NCBI GenBank assembly: GCA_964244295.1
Contig: CAXTIG010000031.1
Location: 1 to 64,000 of the forward strand
Origin: JAJAZB01 sp964244295
GTDB lineage: Bacteria > Bacteroidota > Bacteroidia > Cytophagales > Spirosomataceae
DNA: 64,000 bases
Direction: 5' to 3'
The first letter of the stretch is position 1; each line of letters begins with the position of its first letter. The position numbers and the translations under genes are program-made. Positions 47,401-51,889 of this stretch are shown one piece after another. The notes under the pieces are model-generated. The model had not been told where the DNA came from. It was given only the letters and a program-made list of their open reading frames with translations, and did not search any database.

Positions 47401-49610
47401 ACGTTCACGTCGTCGAACGAGGCCGGGCAGTTACTGCCGGGTTGCGTGACCGTCCAGCGGAAGGTGTACGTGGTCGAGGGGCTGGGCACGATCACGGTCG
47501 TGTTCGGGCTGCCGGGGCTGACAATGGTCGGGGCCGGACTGTAGGAGCCGACGATACTCCATTGCCCCACCTGCGTGGGGCTGACCGTTGGCGTGCCGGT
47601 TAGCGTCGTGGCCGTTCCGTAGCAAATCGTCTGATCCGCGCCCGCCGTGACGGCCAGCGGCTCAAACACCCGCACCATTACGTCGTCGAAGGCGATGGGG
47701 CAGTTGGTGCCGTTGGTTACCGTCCAGCGGAAGACGTACTGGCCGGGAGCCAGGTTTTGTACCCGGGTGTTAAAATCCGTATTGTCGGGGACGTTCAGGA
47801 CGTTGTCGAGAAATACGACCGTCGTCGGGCCGCTAATCTGGCCCCAGAAACCCCGACCCCGGCCCTGGATGTTTCCGTTGCTGGGAATACCGAGGGTGGG
47901 GTCATTGCCCGCCAGTTGCGTGTTGTCGATGCCGCAACCCAAAATCTGATCCGTCCCGGCGTTGGCCCCGGCGTTGCCGAACGAAACGACGATGGTGACG
48001 TCGTCGGACGTGGTCTGGCAGGTCGGGCCGTTGGGGGCCTCCTGAAAAAATCGCACGACGTAGGTACCCGAACGATTCAACCCCGCAATCACCTGCGGGT
48101 TGCCGTTGGTGCCCTGGCGGGCAGGGGGTACGAAGCCCGCCGGAAAACTGACGATTTGCCAGGAAGTGCCCGTACCACCCGAAGCCGTGTAGTTGACGGC
48201 GCGGGGGTTGCTGGCCGTGGGCGAGGTTTCGGTGGAATCGCAAAGCAACGTCACCGAGGTAGGAATGACGTTGATCGTCGGAACGCCGATGAAGCGGATG
48301 GTCGTCGTGGCCGAGTTGGCGCAGCCCGGCGTGGCGGTGGGCGTGACCGTGTAGCGGAAGGTGTAGGTGTTGCCCGGGGCCGGGTTCAAGCCCGACACGC
48401 TGGCCGTGGGCGTGTTGGCGTTGGCGAGGGTCGGCGTGGAAGGCGAGGGGCCGCTGGCCCCGTCGAAACTCCACAGCACGTTCTCGCCGGTGTACAGGGG
48501 CGGGGCCGCCGCCAGGAGGGCCGTGGTGCGGGCATCACAGAAAATCTGTTCCCCCGGCACCAGACTACCCGAGGCCGACACGTCCTGCGAGGGGGGCGGC
48601 ACGTTGATGGTCACGTCGCTGCTGCCCGTGGCGCAGGGGCCGGTCACCGTCCAGCGCAGCACGTAGGTGCCCTCGACCAGGCTCTGCACCAGGGTGTTGT
48701 TGTCGTTGACGTTAGCGATGCTCGGCACGGCGGGGCCGGATACGACCGACCAGGTTCCGAGTTGCCCCCCGGTGCCGTTGCCGCCAAAACTCCCGTCGAG
48801 TTGCACCGTCTGGGTGGTCGAGTAGCAGTTGTTGAGGTTGATGACGTTGGGATTGCGGCTCACGCTGGCATCCACCGGCAACACGCCACCCCGGTTGGTG
48901 ATGACCAGGGTATCGGTGCTCGAACAGCCGGTACTCAGGTTTCGGATTCGGTAGACGATTCGGGTGCTGCCCGCGCTGGTGGCGGCCAGGGTAAGGGTGG
49001 TGGTCGAGGCGCTGGGGCTGTTGACGGTCACCCCGGCGTTGTTGGGCGATTGCACCAGCCAGTCCGCCGTTTCCCCCGCTCCCGCCGCGTTCCCCGTGAG
49101 GGTAAGGGCGTTCAGGCCGGGGCAACTCGCCTGGTCGGGTCCGGCCTGGGCGGTCGAAATCGGGTTGACCGTACGCGTCACGGTCTGGCTGGCCTGGGAG
49201 CCGTCCTGGCAGGTGGCCGTGAGCCGGAAGGTGTACGTGAAGCCCGGCGCGTAGCCGATGACGCTGGTCGTCAGGCTGGTCGGACTCACGATCGTCACCG
49301 CCGGGCCGCCCACCTGGGTCCAGACCACCGGGGGTGTGAAACTCCCCACCTGCGAGGAGCGCTGCCCGTTGAGGGTCATGGGCTGGTTCTGGCAGATGGT
49401 CGCCGGTACCCCGGCGTTCACCGAGCAGTTTTGCGTCTGCGCCAGGGCCGTTGGAATCCCCGCGCCGAGGCTCAACCCCAGCACCAGCACCCACGCGGAA
49501 ATGCGTCGGTGCGGGGTGAGCAGGAAACAAAGGGCGGTGAAAACGGGGCGGGAAAGACGGGCACCGCACAACGCGACAGTGCCACTCGGACGAGTAGAAA
49601 AAATTTTCAT
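26178..49610 (-). CDS. Giant T9SS-exported adhesin with Ig-like and DUF11 repeats (7,810 residues)
   Basis: Start set at ATG 49610; an in-frame ATG at 49652 would add 14 residues. A long signal region ends near ALAQTQ. Order: about 16 Ig/PKD-like domains (about residues 56-1,640, each with a GPDQ-like start and Cys); one SprB-like module; three related modules starting AKLAGTP-like; 40 DUF11-type units (about 2,145-7,229), each opening ADLSLxKTVSN and closing with an acidic DPDSxPGNG...GEDD linker that may bind calcium; two Ig-like domains; two further DUF11-like modules; and a type B sorting domain (from about 7,717: FIPEGFSPNGDGVNDRYVI, LQIFNRWGQLVY, GTYYYVVQLSDG). Family role is cell-surface adhesion, gliding or biofilm. 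Exact length depends on correct assembly of the repeats. Confidence 0.95.
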   Translation of the reverse strand: MKIFSTRPSGTVALCGARLSRPVFTALCFLLTPHRRISAWVLVLGLSLGAGIPTALAQTQNCSVNAGVPATICQNQPMTLNGQRSSQVGSFTPPVVWTQVGGPAVTIVSPTSLTTSVIGYAPGFTYTFRLTATCQDGSQASQTVTRTVNPISTAQAGPDQASCPGLNALTLTGNAAGAGETADWLVQSPNNAGVTVNSPSASTTTLTLAATSAGSTRIVYRIRNLSTGCSSTDTLVITNRGGVLPVDASVSRNPNVINLNNCYSTTQTVQLDGSFGGNGTGGQLGTWSVVSGPAVPSIANVNDNNTLVQSLVEGTYVLRWTVTGPCATGSSDVTINVPPPSQDVSASGSLVPGEQIFCDARTTALLAAAPPLYTGENVLWSFDGASGPSPSTPTLANANTPTASVSGLNPAPGNTYTFRYTVTPTATPGCANSATTTIRFIGVPTINVIPTSVTLLCDSTETSPTASNPRAVNYTASGGTGTSWQIVSFPAGFVPPARQGTNGNPQVIAGLNRSGTYVVRFFQEAPNGPTCQTTSDDVTIVVSFGNAGANAGTDQILGCGIDNTQLAGNDPTLGIPSNGNIQGRGRGFWGQISGPTTVVFLDNVLNVPDNTDFNTRVQNLAPGQYVFRWTVTNGTNCPIAFDDVMVRVFEPLAVTAGADQTICYGTATTLTGTPTVSPTQVGQWSIVGSYSPAPTIVSPGSPNTTVIVPSPSTTYTFRWTVTQPGSNCPASFDDVNVTTTATQGPTPANAGPDQCRTGFTTATLAGNGPIAGETGLWTVASGPGGSSFSNAAQGNTTINGLVNGTYRLVWTLSVAGCPGINADTVVVSVGGPAPANAGADLTVCGSSVTLLGSGPAYGLGVWRFVSGPAMAVISNVNSSTALFSNLIPGVYVYAWDVTNGACPGTNTDLVTITVSAAPSPANIAVASTSVCGNVATPGALSTTLTADAITAGTGLWTVVGAAPSVVSFSPSASASTVTVSSLRQGNYKFRWTVSGEPPCPNPGAFDEIDVFVQEYSYAGPDRNLCNATAGSTSVTLDGNGPSGTWTFVSSTNGDTPVGSAPNGDSRIFSSLETGTYIFSYTVAVNPSAACPAPVADQVSVTVTTQASPPNAGPDQERCSNASPAYFQLAGSAIAPPQTGLWVQLSIPGQPSGTFDNPALPNARFTPFNFATGTANTETYVLEWRAVSPSDPTCYVGDQIRLVNYREPSDANAGPDQLQACAPTVQLAAVTSTPFYGTPQWSLVSVSNASPNPTIDQPFQANSTVTIPVGTIYPVTYVFRWTVSNGSASNPNVCVPKTDEVSITIPFAPPTPAAAGPDRRLCNVTAIQLQGNTPVVGTGQWSLAPGSPYALIDNPGSPTTNVFSLSPGTYTFVWSITSGACVSRDTAVFVNDAPASPANAGPDMAVCEFTPVMLAATAPTSGTGTWTVVSQPAGSPPITFTPSANSPSAQANGTVVIPPGSPSVTYVFRWTVNGGPTCPPSSDDVTVMILRQPTQADAGPNQTICVGGSVTLTGNTPTFGMSTWSKISGPTGSGEVIVSPTSSTTQVTGFTVPGTYVYEYRIGDAGNCASSSTVAVFVRPIPVIASAVATCAGGQGTGVITVTASISNASTLEYSRNGTNWFTSNIFNNVPNGPYTIRVRDQAFPTCQATIPVTVNCVDNPVVGAAKLAGTPVAVGGLVGVFDVPYTVTVQNLGNVAISNVQVTDNLVPTFPAPATFTIQTAPATGGGLSANAGFNGNSNQNLLVAGSSSLAIGATQTITFTVRVSLNGSTQTTFNNQAFVGGTGPNGTNPPTDPSNNGGPGQIDPSGNGNPGDPGENTPTPVTISTTVIGVAKAAGTPVFVNTGVYDVPYTVYVRNLGNQPLTNVQVTDNLTTTFPAPITYTLSGLTAQGPLTSNPAFNGNGNQNLLTGASSTLQPGDLRTITFTVRITLNGSTQTLFNNQVTASATGAAPDLSNNGDATAIDVNTNGNPGDTTPNEGVPTPVTISSGQIGLAKRLVSSAVQPNGSYNLTYEVIVRNAGNMALSNVQVSDDLTPTYPAPATFSIVSVTNIANAPDVNAGFLGTPGNPNLLNGTGTLAVSATKTIQFVVNVRLNGAIGSNGSITYFNNAIASGTPPGGLPSVSDVSNNGSDPNPVGSVPTPAPLNTRADLSLVKTVSAATVNVNDNVTYTLVVSNAGPNGATNVEVKDVLPAGLQFVSSPNLVLNGTTLTGTAASIPNGGTATFTFVAKVLNQGITTNGAEISRADQGDVDSTPNNGVGNGEDDQSSVPVTAQSADLSLTKTVSNTSPNVGQNVIFTITVNNAGPNAALNVTVRDVLPAGLSFVSSASTPALVNNVGVLSNTTPIASIPSGGSAVLSFVATVTQPGPITNRAEVFTSGTFDPDSSPGNGPNTGEDDEGGVVLNGQQIDLSLDKTVNNPTAVVGDTLTYTITVSNAGPNAATGVRIQDVLPASLTFVDSPNLVNASGTLSNNATPLSIGVGANVAFSFRARVNQYPLGGIITNEAQVQTADQFDPDSQPGNATVIDQDDNDSVKVRLRVADLSLLKTVSNTTPSVGQNATFTMTVTNAGPDPATGVTVTDVLPAGLTFVSSLDFSNVAGTLSTAPFILGVGSSRALTFVATVTQPGPITNAAQVATSREFDPDSQPGNGTGNAEDDRSAVQLNGQQADLQLIKLVSNATPNVGDTLTYTIRVTNLGPNGATGVQVTDVLPVGLQFVSSSDFGLSGSTLTASGLSIAFPGQRDLLFRAKVLGTGPIKNRADITASNQFDPTPGNNRDSVTVTPTRIDLSLVKTVSNASPNVGDNVTYTITVSNAAGLNTATNVVVTDPLPAGLTFVSSPNFTLNAGVLTSNVIPSITSGGNVALTFIATVTQSGPILNRAEVTRADQRDLDSNPGNGFNGEDDNGSVLIGGQQADVSLRKTVSNATPNVGETITYTIAVRNDGPSPATGVFIRDVLPANLTFVPSAGITNTAGVLSNTAALSIPVGNTVNLNFQATVSSYPTATAGIITNFAQVQAANQFDGDSQPGNFPAFNQDDNDSVKVRVKSADLSLLKTVSNATPSVGQAVTYTIAVTNAGPDAATNVTVRDVLPLGLTFVSSANFTNAAGTLTASIPLLNVGVTQTLSFVATVTQNGAITNRAQVQTADQFDPDSTPGNGDNNGEDDRSAATLNGQQADLSLTKTASAVPVNVGQNVTYTLVLSNAGPSTSRNIQIRDVLPPQLQYVSSVPALLNTGGTLTANLDSLPAGQSVTYTFVAKLIATGSPATASIPNTAEVSAASTFDPDSQPGNANTTNQDDDSTATIRPLVADLRLAKTVSNASPNVGSNVTYTLTVTNDGPDAATNVRVRDVLPPGLTFVSSSNFTQSPLGVLTSGPLSIANGGSTALTFVATVTQSGPIVNRAEVSTSDQFDTDSQPNTGTTDGQDDIGSVLIGGQQADLSLRKTVNNPNPNVGDTLTYTISVRNDGPSPASGVQMSDVLPAGLAFVSSATLTNTAGTLTNPALLNIPVGNVVDLTFRARITAFVPGGSIVNDAQISAADQFDGDSQPGNGGTVDQDDNDSVRVRLQRADLTLSKTVNNPAPSVGQNVTFTITVFNQGTDPASGVVVRDALPAGLTFVSSPNFTNVAGVLTSTSPISIPVGSGVPLTFVATVTQSGPITNRAQIFDADQFDIDSSPGNGDNQGEDDDAGVMLNGQQADLSLDKTVSNTRPNVGEVITYTITVSNAGPNAATGVRVQDVLPASLQFVSSATLAQAGSLLTGGPVAIPVNGSALFTFTAKVLRTDSVYNRAQVTTSDQFDPDSNPGNGFNGEDDADSVRILPRAADLRLTKLVSTITPNVGALITYTIRVQNFGPDSATNVTVRDQLPAGLQFSSSADFSNNAGLLTSTSPVVIAPGGFVNLTFVALVTQPGPIVNRAEVATLDPFDPTSTPGNGTSNGEDDQNGVQIGGQQADLSLVKTVSNATPNLNQPVTYTIQVTNAGPNTATNVQVRDVLPASLTLVNPNGFAVAGSVLTQTIPSLAAGNTVSLTFIAAPNVVGTIVNGAEIFAADQFDPDSQPGNANVLDQDDNDTVPITVKQADLSLDKSVDAPQNVNVGSLVTFRVRVTNAGPSTATNVQVQDALPAGLSLVNPGDFTSVVGNTLSTTIPAIAAGTNVTLRFFAKVDSSGLIVNRASVTGATEFDPDLTNNSDTASVGGRIADLSLVKLVSNQTPNVGDTLTYTLIVSNAGPDNAQAFELRDVLPAQLTFIDGGSGLAHSGGTITTQVDSLAAGNSLTFSYRARLNAYAPSVTNVAEVSKASTFDPDSQPGNVTTTNQDDDSTATVRPRRADLSLAKTVSNASPNVNDVVTFTLTVSNAGPDAATNVRVRDVLPAGLTFVSSSNFVENPLGVLQSNVIPSLASGGNVALTFQARVTANAISIGGPIINKAQVSASDQFDPDSQPNSGTEDGQDDVGSVMLNGQQADLSLVKTVNDATPDLADTLTYTISVTNAGPNTATNVAVRDVLPASLSFVSSPNFTAAGQTLTALVPSLGVGQTVNLTLRAKITAPGATVNGAEVSAADQFDPDSQPGNGSTIDQDDNDSVRVVVRAAELSVRKIVSDLAPSLGTVVTYTLTVTNQGPDVATNVVVRDSLPAGLTFGGSTDLSFSAGLLTATIPTLAVAVPRTLTFTARVDSLFPITNVVTVRGREFDPILPNNQDSVTVNGRGADLSIAKTVNNLRPNLGDTLTYTVTVTNDGPNGSTGSEVRDLLPPGLEFVRSDFFVNESGTLVAPYPAIPEGGSVSRTYQARVTQFTPQTNRVEISKANEFDDDSTPGNGPDGGEDDDDSLTVVPRIADLSLLKIASRSAVNVGDTLTFALTVSNAGPDTATAVRVGDVLPAGLAFVSSTDFVNNAGALRSNPVTVLPNGSQTLRFVARVTQPGTITNRAQVVSSDQADPDSQPNNGPKTGEDDEASATTGGVLAELSLTKTVDQPRPNVGDTVQFRVEVRNNGPATATGVTVRDSLPTGLVFVASSSFAPSGGSLLSSAIDSIPVGQSRTLTLTARVTGPGTFVNVAQVAFANEKDPNSTPGNGYLNGENDTDSASVRTQVAELSIQKLVSPGPYRVGGTLTYTLRLRNNGPDVATNVTITDQLPLGLTFDSSPDLSASDQTLTGFVATLQPGDTRDFTVTARFDNAPRLPRTNRVAINAADQFDPILTNNQDSVTVILDRAIDLSLRKTVNNRFPTVGQAVTFTIQVKNAGPDSATGVIVRDALPAGLSFVSSTNFSNVLGILTSTSAATIPAGDSLSLSFIATVTQPGSIINRAEVYRATEFDPDSNPGNGTTTGEDDEGGVMLNGRQIDLSLTKAVNNLRPNLGDTLRYTITVRNAGPDTATAVAVRDRLPAALDFVSSANFIASGNVLTGNVGSLAPTQSATLTVLARVARRDDGNITNFAEVVSAAEFDPDSQPANGYPFGQDDEDSVTVRLQRSDLSLLKTYDGAPSVPTGNRITYRIRVTNQGPDLATNVVVRDILPAGLTLVNPGDFTANGDTLTRVIPAIAAGTYNVLSFIADITTPGAVLNVARVTDLDQVDADLTNNQDSVSVFGRLADLRLAKTISDSLVNPGQVVTYTLTVTNDGPDAIGTATVRDALPDGIEFVSSASLFNFGGTLTGTVGALAPGASQSFSFQARVTGTGTIVNTAEIATSDTPDRDSTPGNTDPEENDQDSVAVRVRGADLSLAKLVSRPTPIVGDTVTYTLRVSNAGPDAATGVVVRDPLPLGLSFVSSTDFIEGPSGILLSNAVGVPAGGSTVLTFVARVGQSGTIVNRAEIFKADQLDGDSDPGNGLKNGEDDEAAATIGGQQADLSLRKYVSNGQAQPPAPNVFDTLTYTVEVYNAGPNPATGVRVRDVLPAGLQLVNPIDFSVSGSVLTASLPAIPTGETRRAQFKVRLTRKGLVTNFAQVVAADQFDPDSEPNNGFDNGEDDQDSVNIVSAVADLSLRKTVNPGKALKDSEVTYSLTVTNDGPDAATNIRVEDVLPAYLKFSKSDDFTNTAGTLSASIGFLQAGDQRTLTFKAIVLKDTVIVNKAQIAASDQEDPDSRPGNGVDNGEDDEAKAILGGELVDLQIVKTVSNPTPNLGDEVTYTLDVTNNGPADATNVQIRDVLPVGLKFVYSDDLTNTGGTLTATIGRLGVGSGATFTFIANVTKTGVIPNIVRITGLDQNDTDPGNDRDTATIRVQTVDLSLQKLASKLAPNVGETVTFSFVVANAGPDTATHVVVKDILPAGLLFVASTDFAELGGVLFSDTIPQILPGKTDTLRLRAKVTLPGRIVNKAEIVAADQRDVDSQPNTGTKDGQDDIGIVVLNGEQADLSLTKTVYGYASMPVLGDIVPFQLEVRNSGPATATNIRVKDFLPNGLEYVATPDFPTPPVGNVATSRLIDSIKVGQSVKLYIKTRVNGLGGDLIAGTIFNKAEISQADQFDPDSQPNNGTENGEDDASDAHLMPSVSDLSLRKTVDHNQAAKGTTVTYTVTVTNSGPDPATNVEVKDVLPAGLQFVSSDDFTLVGNVLTAKINRITPAQDVPLTFVARLLTNGMVINRAEVSKADQYDPDSTPGNGVENGEDDEGGVVVNGKQADLELRKTVSDQTPDLGDRLDFTITVVNKGPDEATNIVVRDLLPDGLKFIESLDFNHASGVLRNPAPLDLPAGDSLKLIYRVKVTKTGCLLNRAEILRVTEYDPDSQPGNGFNPRQDDTDSVQVCVRSADLSLQKLVDKHQAAVGETLTFSIIVKNAGPATANNVTLKDVLPAGLLFEDGDDFVNNKGTVTAEIASLAPGESDTLRFTAKLTKGGCLTNRAEITGSDVADPNSTPGNGTDNGENDEASVSVNCGVADLSLVKVVDNRQPLVGTNVNWSIRVTNAGPNTAHDVLVRDPLPTGLQFLSSNDFELTGGLLVARLDSILPGTTTVLTFKTRVKTAQRIVNFAEVAEAREYDPDSQPGNGYGNFEDDADSTDLNGPVSDLSLRKLVSNKQPNVGSNVTYRLVVSNAGPAAARFVKVVDKLPAGLQFVSSPDLTFAGDSLYGGVAQIAAGGSKTFSFVAKVTTAGVPILNKAQVADVFEYDPDSKPGNGFDNGEDDASSITVVGQKADLVLTKTVSPGTAAVGQTVAYTLTLTNNGPTTARGIQVRDALPAGLTYLDGDANIVRSGNVLTVNLDSLVNGNATTIFFRATVTGSGDIENIARATSTTPDPDTTNNVGRATVKVACPPVPVISCQQPTICYGQSVVLTATGCLGTVTWNTNPVQTGASITVTPIATTSYTATCSGVGTCPPITSVAFTVTVVVPSKPTITVSKPRICLGDSTTLTASGCQGVITWNTVPPRMGASITVKPTVTTYYTAACQVGTCPAITCDSVLVTVDPTCQPPSQRLGLSKRVASVEKVEDGIYRIAYVITARNLGSDTLRQVQVSDNLWRTFGYGALILDPVIPVSTNGTLTPNSGFTGRNADTLLLVAASSKLAPGASHTISFSVKVNFRFCSATTFTNTAYGSARGKDNALLTDASTDGTDIDPDADGDPGNNSQPTPVTLNTLPFRGALGLAMAVTDTLKQADGSYDVTYALTLENLSEYALKQAQVSDSLTAAFGHAAFRLVRGPEVSGPVGLTVNPDFNGTTDTRLLGEGNGLPAKAKATLSFVVNVRNDSSAAVTFLNSALASAYGDDSLRVFSDASMSGFVTDPDSSGSASDPGEDRATELTLPGNDGALFIPEGFSPNGDGVNDRYVIRHPAGTILHLQIFNRWGQLVYGSEDYQNDWDGKSNRGAAFGANLPDGTYYYVVQLSDGRRLAQYLTIMR
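27925..43180 (-). repeat. Array of 40 DUF11-type units in the giant adhesin
   Basis: Counted by reading the opening motif ADLSLxKTVSNxxPNVG. Mean spacing about 381 bp (127 residues). Linkers alternate: units 3, 5, 7, 9, 11, 13, 15 and 19 are preceded by NGQQ/GGQQ, while 4, 8, 12, 16 and 20 are preceded by DQDDND. Units 9-11 and 17-19 share rare linkers at an eight-unit offset of about 3.07 kb. Confidence 0.85.
44640..49445 (-). repeat. N-terminal Ig/PKD-like repeat array of the giant adhesin
   Basis: About 16 degenerate units of 85-105 residues with the pattern ANAGPDQxxC...LxGNxPxxGTGxW, then YxFxWTV and a D-D-V strand. More divergent from each other than the DUF11 units. The last unit (TLEYSRNGTNW...IRVRDQ) resembles SprB repeats. 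Confidence 0.8.
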
Positions 49611-49652
49611 GAAGTATTCCAGAAAGTAGACTGATAGAATGACTGCGTCCAC

Positions 49653-50241
49653 AACTGGGCATACACCGTGCCATTTTCCTGGTCATTACCTCCGAAAATC
49701 TCCCATCCAACCCCATCCGCAGGGGTAAAAACCCGGCGCTTAAACCCAGAAATCTAGACGGCATTTGATGCCGATTATCTGGTTTAACCGTGTGACTTTA
49801 AATGAATTGATTCGTACCTGTCTGGCCGCTCGATCCGTGGATTTGTCCTGACGTGACGACCCCCGACCAGTGGCCCCTCGTCGGGGCCAACGGATTTCGT
49901 CGCGTGTCCTGATGTCCTCCGACAGAAGCACGCCGGAGGGCTGTTTTGGAAGGGTCGATCGGGCCGCAAAAACCCGGCCAATTTCTGGCACGCGATTCTG
50001 CCTACTCCCCTGCCCATTATTTTTTTAAGACCCGGTCGGGAATTTTTAGGCGTCTTGTCATCCCGACGAAGGAGGGATCTGGTTGGGATACCGAATCATT
50101 TGACAACCGGCAAAGGGTCCGGCAGGCTGACGAGCTCCCTCCTTCGTCGGGATGACAAGACGCCTGAGGGATGACAAGGCCCCTGCTACCGGGGTACAAT
50201 TGATCCCCTACTTAGAAGGAAGGCACTCCGTAAAACAGTTT
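49653..50241. other. Leader gap of the giant adhesin gene
   Basis: About 590 bp without a credible gene; short frames here lack support. It holds repeat A4 (50048-50165) and AT-rich stretches near 49780-49820 that could contain the adhesin promoter. No clear TAnnTTTG element could be fixed. Confidence 0.5.
50048..50165. repeat. Inverted repeat, family A, copy 4 (loop reversed)
   Basis: GGCGTCTTGTCATCCCGACG and complement, with arms longer than in other copies. The loop (ACCGGCAAAGGGTCCGG) is the reverse complement of the copy 1 loop, so the element is inserted in the opposite orientation. A fourth arm fragment, GATGACAAGGC, follows at 50170. Confidence 0.9.
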
Positions 50242-51879
50242 CTAAGGGTTGAAGGTCATTTCAGCGCTCAATCCGTACCCAATCCGCTGGGCCACCGCCG
50301 TTACGCGGGCCGGTTTGTCGAGCCGAAGCGGTTGGGTGTACACCTGCCAGTCGGCCGGATTCCCTTCAATTTTGTACGCGATGGAAGCCCCCGGCGTGGC
50401 GCAGCGAATGACGACCTGGTCGCCTTGCCGCTCCCCCTGCGGGGTGGCCGTCTGGGGCGGTTCGGTTCGGCCTTGCCACCATTGCCGGAGGAGGTCTTTT
50501 TCGGGAATACCACCGAGGTCGCCGGTTTCGACCAGCCAGCGGTCCATTTCCCGGCGCAGGCGGTTGAGGTTCCCGGCCTGGGTGGGTTGTTCGGCGAGGT
50601 TGGTTAGTTGAAAAGGGTCGCGTTTCAGGTCGTAGAGCTCTTCGGCGGCTTTGGTTTTGACAAACCACCGCATCTGGGCGGCGTTGAGTTTGCCTTCGTC
50701 GCGCAGGCGGAGGAGTTCGGCCATCATCGGCTGTTGTTTCCGAAACCCAATGTCCATGTACAGCGGTTTTTCCGGGAAAAAATTCCGGACGTACTGGTAG
50801 CGCCCGTCGTGAACCGAGCGCACCCGGTCGTACTCCGAGTCGAGCCGGTCGCGGGCGGCAAACACGACGTGGCGGGGCGTTTTAACCGCGTATTTTCCGA
50901 AAAAAGCCCGCCCCTGCATGGCGTTCGGTGTCGGAATGCCAGCCAGCGAAAGCACCGTGGGCGCTAAGTCAATCATTGAAATCAGTTCGCTGCGCGTCGT
51001 CCCGGCCGAACGTGGCCCGGCCCACTTTTTATCGGGAAACCGCACGATCAGCGGCACCCGCAGCCCCCGATCGTAAATTTCCCGCTTCACGAAGGGCAGC
51101 CCGTCGCCGTGATCCGACCAGAAGAAAATAATCGTGTTATCGAGCAACCCGTCGTCTTCCAGGCCTTTCAACAACCCGCCCACCCAGTCGTCCATCTCGC
51201 GGATGTTGCTGAAAAACCGGGCCATGTCCTGCCGGACGGTCGGCGTGTCGGGGTAGTACGGCGGCACCTTCACGCGGGCTGGGTCGACGCGCAGGGGCTG
51301 GTCTTTCCGCACCCAGACCTGCGATTCGTGGGTGACGGTGTTGTTAAAAATGGCAAAAAAGGGTTGGTCTTTCGCCCGGTTGCGGTAGTGGGCTTTCTTG
51401 CTGCTTTCGCCCCAAACCGTCGGCGGGGCCTCGAACTGGTAGTCGGTTTTCTCGTTGTTGCTCGTGTAGTACCCAGCCGCCCGCAGGTACTCGGGGAAGG
51501 CCCGTACGCCGGGCGGCATCACGACGGAGTACGAGGGCGGCAGACCGGTTTTCTCCGGCATCGTGCTGTACAGCGTCCGCATGTTGTGGCCGCCGTTGCT
51601 GGTCTGGTAGCGGCCCGTGATGATGGCGTTGCGACTGGGGGCGCACACGCCCGCCGTGCAGAACGCGTTGGTGAAGCGCACACCCTCGCGGGCCAAGCGG
51701 TCGATGTTCGGCGTGGGCACGGTGCTGTCGCCGTAGCAGCCCAGGTGCGGACTCATGTCTTCGCAGGAAATCCAGAGGATGTTGGGCAACGCCGGCATCT
51801 GAACTTGGACGCGCCGCCCGCCCGTGATGACGAGGGCAGTAAGGGCCAGGAGGCTGGGGAGGACGAGTTTGGAAAACAT
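50242..51879 (-). CDS. Sulfatase with C-terminal chitobiase-like beta domain
   Basis: 545 residues, exported. Sulfatase core: metal-site CEDMSPH (39-45), formylglycine motif CAPSRNAIITGR (Cys79) and FWSDHGDGLP in the second half. The heparan N-sulfatase-like (SGSH-type) subgroup is suggested by the NILWISCEDMSPHLGCYG opening. From about 475 a separate beta domain (IRCATPGASIAYKIEG, ending SAEMTFNP) matches the CHB_HEX_C_1 type fused to several Bacteroidota sulfatases. Needs a maturation enzyme, which is not in the window. The next gene upstream ends 10 bp away. Confidence 0.92.
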   Translation of the reverse strand: MFSKLVLPSLLALTALVITGGRRVQVQMPALPNILWISCEDMSPHLGCYGDSTVPTPNIDRLAREGVRFTNAFCTAGVCAPSRNAIITGRYQTSNGGHNMRTLYSTMPEKTGLPPSYSVVMPPGVRAFPEYLRAAGYYTSNNEKTDYQFEAPPTVWGESSKKAHYRNRAKDQPFFAIFNNTVTHESQVWVRKDQPLRVDPARVKVPPYYPDTPTVRQDMARFFSNIREMDDWVGGLLKGLEDDGLLDNTIIFFWSDHGDGLPFVKREIYDRGLRVPLIVRFPDKKWAGPRSAGTTRSELISMIDLAPTVLSLAGIPTPNAMQGRAFFGKYAVKTPRHVVFAARDRLDSEYDRVRSVHDGRYQYVRNFFPEKPLYMDIGFRKQQPMMAELLRLRDEGKLNAAQMRWFVKTKAAEELYDLKRDPFQLTNLAEQPTQAGNLNRLRREMDRWLVETGDLGGIPEKDLLRQWWQGRTEPPQTATPQGERQGDQVVIRCATPGASIAYKIEGNPADWQVYTQPLRLDKPARVTAVAQRIGYGLSAEMTFNP

Positions 51880-51889
51880 AACGTTTGAG

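Noticed and set aside
48712..49764. 350-codon minus-strand frame beginning behind a good GGAGG sequence upstream of the adhesin
   Set aside because: Out of frame with the adhesin over its well-conserved N-terminal Ig-like domains; Arg/Pro-rich shadow translation.
49740..49991. 83-codon frame in the adhesin leader gap
   Set aside because: No domain, overlaps other short frames and a low-complexity Arg-rich composition; no support.
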